Made by a program: the position numbers and the translations under genes
Assembly: GCF_041261205.1 (NCBI RefSeq)
Contig: NZ_JBGCCH010000021.1
Coordinates: 62,001-126,000, forward strand
Direction: 5' to 3'
Length of the DNA stretch: 64,000 nucleotides
DNA from: Catenulispora sp. MAP5-51
GTDB lineage: Bacteria; Actinomycetota; Actinomycetes; Streptomycetales; Catenulisporaceae
Part shown: piece by piece, positions 57,944 through 64,000 of the stretch
Layout of the letters: each line of letters begins with the position of its first letter
Numbering within the stretch: the first letter of the stretch is position 1
Notes under the pieces: generated by a model
The model's input: the letters and a program-made list of their open reading frames with translations, nothing else
The model's database searches: none
What the model was told of the DNA's origin: nothing

Positions 57944-58888
57944 ATGAAGGCAGTGCGTTTCCACGAGTACGGCGACCCGAGCGTCCTGCGCTACGAGGAC
58001 GTCGAGCAGCCCGTCCCCGGCTCTGGCCAGGTGCTGATCCGGGTCGCCGCGACGTCGTTCAACGGGGTCGACGGCAACATCCGCGCGGGGTTCATGCAGG
58101 GGCCGATCCCGGTGACGCTCCCGCACACCCCGGGCATCGACGTGTCCGGAACGATCGCGGCGCTCGGCGAGGGCGTCGACGGATTCGAGGTCGGTCGCCA
58201 GGTCGTCGGGTTCCTGCCGATGGCGGAGGACGGCGCGGCTGCGGAATACGTCCTGGCCCCGGCCGACATCCTCGCCCCGGCGCCGACGAGCGTCGCCCTG
58301 GCCGATGCCGCGGCGCTGCCGACCGTCGGACTCACCGCATGGCAAGCGTTGTTCGACCACGCGAAGCTCATTGCGGGCCAGCGCGTTCTGATCAACGGCG
58401 CGGGCGGGGCGGTCGGCGGCTACGCCGTGCAGCTCGCCAAGAGCGCCGGCGCGCACGTGATCGCCACGGCGAGCCCGCGAAGCCGCGACCGGGTCAAGGC
58501 CGCCGGTGCGGACGAGGTCGTCGACCACACCACCACCGCGGTGGACGCGGCGACAGCTCCGGTCGACGTGGTGCTCAACCTCGCGCCGATCGAACCGGCG
58601 CAGCTGGCGTCGCTGCTCGACCTGATCCAGCCGGGCGGTGTACTGGTGAACACCACTGTGTGGATGCCCGCGCCCAGCGACGAGCAGCGCGGCGTGCGCG
58701 GCATCGACCTGTACGTCCGCAGCGACGCGCAGCAGCTGGCGCACCTCGTGGAGCTGGCCGATCGCGGGGAGCTGCGGATCGAGGTTGCCCGGCGGATCCC
58801 GCTGGCCGAGCTGTCGGCCCTGCACGCCGACGCTGCCGCGGGCAACCTGCCCAGCGGCAAGGTCGTCGTCGTCGCGCCCAACGCCTGA
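57944..58888 (+). CDS. Zinc-less quinone oxidoreductase / NADP-dependent MDR dehydrogenase
   Basis: A 314-residue enzyme with TPGIDVSGTIAALGEG in the GroES-like half and INGAGGAVGGYAVQLAKSAGA in the Rossmann half; no structural zinc cysteines. It is a paralogue of the enzyme at 7172 and, like it, sits next to a MarR gene with palindromic operators. Likely reduces quinones or enones with NADPH. A cupin gene follows after 35 bp in the same operon. Confidence 0.88.
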   Translation: MKAVRFHEYGDPSVLRYEDVEQPVPGSGQVLIRVAATSFNGVDGNIRAGFMQGPIPVTLPHTPGIDVSGTIAALGEGVDGFEVGRQVVGFLPMAEDGAAAEYVLAPADILAPAPTSVALADAAALPTVGLTAWQALFDHAKLIAGQRVLINGAGGAVGGYAVQLAKSAGAHVIATASPRSRDRVKAAGADEVVDHTTTAVDAATAPVDVVLNLAPIEPAQLASLLDLIQPGGVLVNTTVWMPAPSDEQRGVRGIDLYVRSDAQQLAHLVELADRGELRIEVARRIPLAELSALHADAAAGNLPSGKVVVVAPNA

Positions 58889-58923
58889 CTCCTGCCTTAC
58901 CGACGCTTGAAGGAGAGACCACG

Positions 58924-59424
58924 ATGATCCCCGCTGACGACCCGTCCCGTTCGCTGACCGTGGCGAACCCCGACGACCCGAGCACGACGTACATCTCGCT
59001 GGTGGGCAACACGTACGCCATGCTGATCACCGGCGAGCAGACCGCCGGCCGCTACTGCCTGATCGACATGCGGGTCCCCGACGGCGGCGGCCCGCCGCCG
59101 CACCGGCACGACTTCGAGGAGATGTTCACCATCCTGGAAGGCGAGATCGAGTTCACCTTCCGCGGCGAGAAGCACACCGTCCACGCCGGATCCACGATCA
59201 ACGTCCCGGCCAACGCACCCCACAACTTCCGCAACGTCTCCGGCGCCCCGGCCCGCATGCTCTGCATGTGCACCCCCGCCGGCCAGGACGAGTACTTCAT
59301 GCGCATCGGCGACGCCGTCGCCGGCAAGGACGCGCCACCACCGCAGCTGTCGCAGGACGAACTCGCAGCGCGCCGCCGCCTCGCAGCCGAGCTGGCCGAG
59401 ACCTACCGCAGCGAATTCCTGTAG
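58924..59424 (+). CDS. Cupin-domain protein
   Basis: A 166-residue protein. The cupin motifs are PPPHRHDFEEMFTILEGEIEF (two His and one Glu metal ligands) and INVPANAPHNFRNVSG (third His). The C-terminus is helical and basic. Single-domain cupins of this kind serve as small dioxygenases, isomerases or binding proteins. 35 bp after the quinone oxidoreductase gene, so likely part of the same detoxification unit. Confidence 0.88.
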   Translation: MIPADDPSRSLTVANPDDPSTTYISLVGNTYAMLITGEQTAGRYCLIDMRVPDGGGPPPHRHDFEEMFTILEGEIEFTFRGEKHTVHAGSTINVPANAPHNFRNVSGAPARMLCMCTPAGQDEYFMRIGDAVAGKDAPPPQLSQDELAARRRLAAELAETYRSEFL

Positions 59425-59433
59425 CCCGCTCTG

Positions 59434-59580
59434 TCAGACGAGTCCGATCTCGATGGCCAGTACGCCGAGGGCTTCCTTCTCCGGGCCGTAGATCCGGCGG
59501 ATGTTGGCGTAGGCGACGGTGCTCGTGGACAGCGGCAGGCGGCACTGATAGACCAGGTTGATGCGTCCCCGGAAGTCTTT
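59434..59580 (-). other. Orphan C-terminal coding fragment in a gene-poor stretch
   Basis: A minus-strand frame reads INLVYQCRLPLSTSTVAYAN and IRRIYGPEKEALGVLAIEIG before a stop at 59434, with good actinobacterial codon bias, but upstream it meets a stop at once. It looks like the end of a lost gene; the family is not recognised. The rest of 59425-59770 shows only one more possible remnant, a minus-strand end DWIMRTLMSP at 59652. Confidence 0.4.
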
Positions 59581-59770
59581 CGTTGTTCTTCACGCCAACT
59601 CGATGAGTGCCGCGGACGCCCCTTACTCGCGGCCTTGAGCGCGGCCTCACTTCAGGGTGACATCAGTGTCCGCATAATCCAGTCCCCGCCGCCCTCGCCG
59701 CCCCGGGCGGCGGTCAGCACCGTCGGCAGGGCGGCCAGGTCGGCGAATAGGAGTCTTGATATCAGGAACC

Positions 59771-60262
59771 TCACATAGAGTCGTACCCGGCCGGCGGTGC
59801 CTGCCTCTGCGTTCCGACCTCGCCGCGCCAGGCGCCGGTCTCGGATTCGCGGCTCTCGATGAAGTCCTTGAAGCGTTCGGCGTCCGCCTTCACCTGCCGC
59901 GTGTCCAGCCCGATGGCGGCGCCGGCCTTCTCGGCCAGGCCGTCGGGGTCCCAGCCCAGCTGGATCGTGACGCGGGTGTGGGTCTCGTCCATGCGCTCGA
60001 AGCTGACGTTGCCCGCCTGTTGGACGTCGCCGCCCACGCTCTTCCAGCTGATTCGCTCGTCGGGTCGCTGCTCGGTGATCTCGGTCTCGAACTCCCGCTG
60101 CACGCCCCCGACGCTGACGACCCATTGGTTGTGCCGGTTGTCCAGCTGGACCACCTGCTTGACCCCGGCCATGAACAGGGGGAAGGACTCGAACTGGGTC
60201 CACTGGTTGTAGGCCCTGTCGATCGGGACGGCGACTTCGACGGAGGCTTCGACGGTGCTCAC
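59771..60262 (-). CDS. SRPBCC-family protein (polyketide-cyclase/dehydrase-like)
   Basis: A 163-residue START-like protein: VEASVEVAVPIDRAYNQWTQFESFPLFM at the N-terminus, ISWKSVGGDVQQAGNVSFERMDETHTRVTIQLGWDP in the middle and a long C-terminal helix (RQVKADAERFKDFIESR). This is the SRPBCC subgroup frequent in stress regulons. The GTG at 60262 is eight bases from AAGGAG. Its SigB-type promoter lies 71 bp upstream. Confidence 0.88.
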   Translation of the reverse strand: MSTVEASVEVAVPIDRAYNQWTQFESFPLFMAGVKQVVQLDNRHNQWVVSVGGVQREFETEITEQRPDERISWKSVGGDVQQAGNVSFERMDETHTRVTIQLGWDPDGLAEKAGAAIGLDTRQVKADAERFKDFIESRESETGAWRGEVGTQRQAPPAGYDSM

Positions 60263-60332
60263 AGATCTCACTCCTTGCTATGTCGGCCTCGGCGGCTGAT
60301 CGTACGGACCGCCGCGGCATTGAAGCCTCCGC

Positions 60333-60357
60333 GTGCCCGAGGCCGGCAGCCTCAAAC
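60333..60357 (-). promoter_or_regulatory. SigB/SigF-type promoter
   Basis: Minus strand: GTTT (60357-60354), 15 bp, GGGCAC (60338-60333), ahead of the SRPBCC gene. Confidence 0.7.
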
Positions 60358-60457
60358 GGAGCAGGTCCTTTGCCCGTCGCTGTTTGACAGCCCGCGTGCT
60401 TGGCCTGCGACTTCAGGGGTTCAAGTCGGGCGAACGGGGCATGGCAGGACACCGGCG

Positions 60458-61164
60458 TGCCTGACGTTTTCGAACTGGCCCAGCAACTGCGCGTGGATGC
60501 GATCCGCTGCTCCACCGCCGCTGGCTCCGCCCCACTTCGGGCATGTCCGCCGCCGATCTCATAGCCGTGCTGATGGCCAGGCCCCTGACGTACGACTGGG
60601 ACTTGACGGACCATCCCGGCAGCGACCATCTGGGCATCAGCTACCTGCGGCTGACCCGAGGCGCCTACCCGGTCATCTACGCCCCGGGACGAGGAGTTCC
60701 CGGTCGGCGGGTCCAAAATCCTGCGCGGCGGCGGCCCCGACGATGATGCCACCATCTTCGCCGCCGGGGTCACCGTCCACGAGGCGCTCAAAGCCCATGA
60801 AGAGCTCGATCGGCTGGGCGTCCAGGCTCGCGTCGTCGACCTGTACTCGATCAAGCCCTTGGACCGCGACACCGTCCTCCGGGCGGCGCGGACCAAGGCA
60901 GTCGTCATCGCCGAGGACCACCACCCCGAGGGCGGCCTCGGCGAAGCCGTGACGGCGACTCTCGCAGAGCACTGCGACCACGCCCCCATCGCGCATCTGG
61001 CGGTACGCCACATGCCCGATTCCCGCAGTTCCGCGGAACAGCTCGATGCGGCGGGGATTTCCGCACGGCACATCGTCGGTGCCGTCCAGGCGCTTCTGTC
61101 CGATGCGAAGCCGGCCGAGTCCAGCGCATTCACCGCCGGATCAGGAAAATCACAAGCAGGATGA
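60458..61164 (+). pseudogene. tkt: Transketolase pseudogene, internally deleted with two frameshifts
   Basis: From a GTG at 60458: VFELAQQLRVDAIRCSTAAGS (first 25 residues), a frameshift near 60525, MSAADLIAVLMA and YDWD..DHPGSDHL, then a junction to GISYLRLTRGAYPVIYAPG from the distant C-terminal half, a second frameshift near 60695, and then FPVGGSKILRGG, VVDLYSIKPLDRDTVL, EDHHPEGGLGEAV to the stop at 61164. About 400 residues, including the thiamine-diphosphate-binding GDG region, are missing. It cannot encode an enzyme. Confidence 0.87.
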
Positions 61165-61201
61165 TGAGAATCAGGACGACAGTTCCAGCTCCGATATACA
61201 T
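61130..61201 (-). CDS. 23-residue single-helix membrane peptide (DUF6131-like)
   Basis: ATG at 61201, stop at 61130. The peptide starts MYIGAG and is then almost purely V, L and I, ending IRR: one membrane helix with a basic cytoplasmic end. AAGGAAGAAG precedes the start, and a SigB-type promoter lies 53 bp upstream. Very short hydrophobic peptides of exactly this type are conserved in actinomycetes. It overlaps the end of the transketolase remnant in antisense. Confidence 0.7.
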   Translation of the reverse strand: MYIGAGTVVLILIILLVIFLIRR

Positions 61202-61253
61202 GGCTGCTTCTTCCTTACGGTCTCGCGCCGGACCCTCCGGCTGGCGTCCCAGA

Positions 61254-61277
61254 TGGCCCGGCGGCGAAAGTTCAAAC
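61254..61277 (-). promoter_or_regulatory. SigB/SigF-type promoter
   Basis: Minus strand: GTTT (61277-61274), 14 bp, GGGCCA (61259-61254), ahead of the 23-residue membrane peptide. Confidence 0.5.
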
Positions 61278-61397
61278 AAACTTTCCATGTGCTTTCCCGG
61301 AGATTGCCGGGAGTCGGTGCGACATCGGATCCGTTTTCAGCCGTTCTCGGCGTCGTAGATTCCACGACTGGGGAAACGGTGCGCGGCCAGCGCTTCG

Positions 61398-61715
61398 CGG
61401 CTCCATGCCCAGCCCCGTGGCGACCCGCGCCGCCAGGTCGGAGCCGACGTGCGCGAGGTTGCCGACCATGCGCTCGCGCACCTCGGGCGTCTCGACCTTG
61501 CCGAGCTCGAAGCAGAACGCCTCGACGATGTGCCGCCTCTCCCGGTCGGGCATGCTGTTCCAGAACAGGGTGGCCTGGCTGGAGTGGTCGGAGAGGCTGG
61601 GGCTGCGCCGGCGGACGGTGTCGCCGTCCACGCGCTGCTGGTAGTGCTGGAACACCCCGACCTGCCGGTGGTTTGCCCCGGCCTGGTGCGGCTGGTTCGG
61701 GTGTCCAGGTAGGAA
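61398..61715 (-). pseudogene. Catalase (KatE-type) C-terminal fragment
   Basis: About 105 residues in one frame: HYQQRVDGDTVRRRSPSLSD, HSSQATLFWNSMPDRERRHI and VEAFCFELGKVETPEVRERM then VGSDLAARVATGLGMEP. This is the region after the haem domain in monofunctional catalases. The whole N-terminal haem-binding barrel and active site are absent, and the frame passes at both ends into non-homologous sequence. A dead remnant. The following stretch 61716-62051 holds no recognisable gene but becomes AT-rich at 61920-61975, probably the promoter of the gene at 62052. Confidence 0.75.
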
Positions 61716-62051
61716 AAGTTGCGCTGAGGTCAGCTTGATCCGCGACCCAACCTGTCGGAGAAATAGCCAAGCCGCGCACCGGCGGTAATCCGTCCTTTCG
61801 CACCGCGCTTCATGCCCCCGCGCCTGGAAGCGGCAGTACACCTGCGCCTCGGTCGACCAGACGATCTTCGAGTGCTTCGGACGTCGACGTTCAGCCCTCG
61901 ACGAAACCACCCAGACGGCCCATACTAAATCATTCTTAAACTACGCAAAACGCGCAATAATCTTCCCAGATCATGTCCCGAGGATCCGCGTGACTCGGGA
62001 CAACCTCGTCGTCCATCCAGGGCGACCCTGACACCGCAGAGGGCACCCTCG

Positions 62052-62297
62052 ATGAAGGCACGGAAGCAGAAGCTTAAAATCGGCGCCTGCGCCATGGCGG
62101 CGGCCGGTGCGCTGATGGTCGCGGCGCCGGCCGCGCACGCAGACGATTGGCATCGCGTCAGCACCTCCGATACTTGGGTGGGTTGTCAGTCGTATTTCGT
62201 CATCTACTACGGCGGCTGGCCTGTGGATCGGGTCAAGTGCGAACTCGACGGCTCGTGGACCCCGTGGCAGACCTACGGCGGCTACGTCTACTACTGA
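62052..62297 (+). CDS. Small secreted aromatic-rich protein
   Basis: 81 residues. A Sec signal (KIGACAMAAAGALMVAAPAAHA, cleaved before DDW near residue 30) is followed by ~50 residues rich in W, Y and G with two cysteines (VGCQSYF and VKCELDG) that could form one disulfide. The end is GGYVYY. No family recognised; may be a cell-surface or antimicrobial-like peptide, but that is speculation. The 337-bp stretch 62298-62634 after it shows no gene. Confidence 0.65.
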   Translation: MKARKQKLKIGACAMAAAGALMVAAPAAHADDWHRVSTSDTWVGCQSYFVIYYGGWPVDRVKCELDGSWTPWQTYGGYVYY

Positions 62298-62634
62298 TCC
62301 GCGTGGGGCGGCCCATCCACGGCCGCCCCGGCTTATGCCGCGCGACCCCGAGGGGCGCGCCGTACGCAATTCCGGCCGGCGACCAGGAGGCTCGCGATTT
62401 CGTCCTAGCCCGCTCACGGCAAGAACTGCCCGAAGTCGCAACCTCAGCTCGGCAGTCAACCGAGCGGCGCCGAACCCGAGCCCTGAGAGCCCTCGATCCA
62501 CCGAACGTGGCTCGGCTCCGGCTGAAGGGACTTTAGCGATCCCTTGACCCAAACTCTTAGATGACTAAGGGATTCACCCAAACGCCGAGGTCGGGGTACC
62601 CGGGTGCGGCGCGCGCCGTCTCTAATCTGGCGCC

Positions 62635-63930
62635 ATGAAACGTGGACTTCGGAAGGTCGCCGGCTGGTCGCGATGTGTGTCGCATCCGGCGCTGCTGGGG
62701 TTGTGCTCGCTGGCCATGCTGGCTGCGTCGGCCGTGCCGGCCGCTGCTGATGCGGCGAGCTCGCCCTCCTCAACCGTCAAGTACTGGGGCTCGTTCGACG
62801 ACACGTCGGGGATCAGTCCCGCGCAGACCACGCCGTTCCCGGTGTACCTGCCTGGGCCGGTCAAGCAGATCGGGACGTCGAACTCGGCCGCGTACGCGCT
62901 GTTGACCGACGGCAGCGTGTACGCATGGGGCTTGGGGAGCAGCGGGCAGCTCGGTAACGGCGGGACTTCGGACTCGGTGGACACCGCGGTGAAGGTCGAC
63001 TTCCCGCCCGGGGTGAAGATCGCCTCGATCCCGGACGACGTCGATCCGTATGACGAGGGCCTGGCCATCGACACCGACGGCAACGTCTGGGGCTGGGGCA
63101 CCAACTCCTTCGGCGACGCGTTCTGTCTCGGGACTCAGGCCCCGCAGCTCGTGCCGGTCAAGCTCCAGTTCACCGACGTCACCGACGTGGCCGGCGCGGC
63201 CGGGCACGCGATCTACCTGACCCACGGGCACGCGGTCGGGTGCGGTGCCAACCTCTTCGGCGAGCTTGGTGACGGGACCAATACGGCGAGCTCCACCCCG
63301 GTGGCGGTCCAGCTGCCCGCCGGCGCGAAGGTCACCCGGCTGGTCGCGGCCTGGACCAACTCCGGCGCGCTGCTGGCCGACGGCACCTACTACAACTGGG
63401 GCTACAACGTCGAGGGCGAGCTCGGCCAGGGCACGGCCGGCGGGTCCTCCAACGTCCCGCTCAAGGTCACGCTGCCCGGCCGCGTTCGCGAGGTGTTCCA
63501 GGGCGGATCACTGCCGGGCAACGGCCAGACCGTTGCCCTGCTCGACCGCGGCGACCTCTACGCCTGGGGCGATGGAAGCCACTACCAGCTCGGCACCGGA
63601 ACCACGGACAACCAGCCCTCGCCCGTGCGCGTCCCACTGCCTGACGGCCTGCGATTCACGAAGATCGCCGCAAGTGGTGCGACGTCATACGGCATCACCA
63701 GGGGAGGGGACGTCTACGCCTGGGGCGACAACTCGCTCGGGCAGGTGGGGAACGGCACTCAGATCGCCGCGCCCGCACCGGTGTACGTCGTCGGCGGCGC
63801 CCGCGACATTTCCGGGACCAACTTCGACGTGGCCATCAGCCTGCGCCCGGGGTACGCGCGCAACGTGGAACACCCACACCGGACCGCTGTGCCCCGCGGG
63901 GCGGTGATCAGCGACGACAGGCTCCAGTAG
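62635..63930 (+). CDS. Secreted RCC1-repeat beta-propeller protein
   Basis: A 431-residue protein with a Sec signal (LLGLCSLAMLAASAVPAAADA). At least six RCC1 units are visible: VYAWGLGSSGQLGNGG, VWGWGTNSFGD, VGCGANLFGELGDG, YYNWGYNVEGELGQG, LYAWGDGSHYQLGTG and VYAWGDNSLGQVGNG, giving a seven-bladed propeller. Extracellular RCC1 proteins occur in many actinomycetes; the binding partner is unknown. No cell-wall anchor or cargo domain is visible at the C-terminus. Confidence 0.87.
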   Translation: MKRGLRKVAGWSRCVSHPALLGLCSLAMLAASAVPAAADAASSPSSTVKYWGSFDDTSGISPAQTTPFPVYLPGPVKQIGTSNSAAYALLTDGSVYAWGLGSSGQLGNGGTSDSVDTAVKVDFPPGVKIASIPDDVDPYDEGLAIDTDGNVWGWGTNSFGDAFCLGTQAPQLVPVKLQFTDVTDVAGAAGHAIYLTHGHAVGCGANLFGELGDGTNTASSTPVAVQLPAGAKVTRLVAAWTNSGALLADGTYYNWGYNVEGELGQGTAGGSSNVPLKVTLPGRVREVFQGGSLPGNGQTVALLDRGDLYAWGDGSHYQLGTGTTDNQPSPVRVPLPDGLRFTKIAASGATSYGITRGGDVYAWGDNSLGQVGNGTQIAAPAPVYVVGGARDISGTNFDVAISLRPGYARNVEHPHRTAVPRGAVISDDRLQ

Positions 63931-64000
63931 CCAGTCACCGACCGACAATCCGTGGATATCCTTCGACATAGCAGAGGGCTGCGGTGATCCTCGCGGCAGC

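Noticed and set aside
59434-59580. Possible transposase C-terminus
   Set aside because: No catalytic residue, inverted repeat or target duplication was seen; left as an unrecognised orphan fragment.
62298-62634. Short frames between the secreted peptide and the RCC1 gene
   Set aside because: They are basic, Pro/Ser-rich and without start signals; nothing supports a gene.

Overview
The window is GC-rich throughout (roughly 70 percent by eye) with almost every codon ending in G or C, GTG starts, Tat and lipoprotein signals, WD-style partner-switching regulators, small hydrophobic stress proteins and an ImuA-like protein. This is the gene style of a soil actinomycete; a Catenulispora/Actinospica-type organism fits best, but that placement is inference. 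No rRNA, tRNA, CRISPR array, intact insertion sequence, prophage or replication origin was seen.

Layout. 1-10.5 kb: a truncated AAA/LuxR-type regulator, then small detoxification units: three alpha/beta hydrolases, a TetR-SnoaL pair, an F420/NADP-type reductase, a quinone-oxidoreductase plus DODA-type dioxygenase operon facing a MarR gene, and a methyltransferase. Each regulator has visible palindromic operators beside it. 10.5-16.2 kb: a six-gene stressosome operon (RsbR, RsbS, RsbT, SpoIIE/RsbX-like, histidine kinase, response-regulator phosphatase) joined by short overlaps. 16.4-22.7 kb: htpG, a histidine phosphatase fused head-on to a decayed O-methyltransferase, a STAS protein, and an anti-sigma/sigma pair of the SigB/SigF group. 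22.9-25.5 kb: a secreted CBM35 glycosidase controlled by a GntR repressor. 25.5-33.3 kb: an oxidoreductase, a STAS protein, small membrane proteins, a broken otsA, an unusual transmembrane Ser/Thr kinase with an extracellular solute-binding domain, and a truncated MFS pump. 33.4-47.6 kb: a second signalling block with a 1314-residue hybrid kinase/phosphatase, STAS, carbonic anhydrase, MEDS-ATPase, a penicillin-binding protein, a second anti-sigma/sigma pair, a HemK2-like/CDGSH/haem-oxygenase-fold operon, and CBS and PRC-barrel proteins. 47.7-56.3 kb: hypothetical proteins, a chimeric response regulator, a lipoprotein hydrolase, an ImuA-like protein. 56.3-59.4 kb: MarR, XRE, a zinc-less oxidoreductase and a cupin. 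59.4-62 kb: a graveyard of gene fragments (transketolase, catalase). 62-64 kb: two secreted proteins, one with RCC1 repeats.

How it works together. The unifying theme is general stress signalling by partner switching. At least twelve sites matching the SigB/SigF-type promoter (GTTT, 14-15 bp, GGGNAN) stand in front of genes here, including the second anti-sigma/sigma operon itself. The stressosome, three STAS antagonists, two anti-sigma factors and two sigma factors would provide the input; small membrane proteins, CBS, PRC-barrel, SRPBCC, CDGSH and iron-permease-like proteins would be the output. A second theme is deletion: at least eight genes are truncated or fused at sharp junctions, several of them stress enzymes (otsA, transketolase, catalase), so this island looks both regulated and actively eroding.
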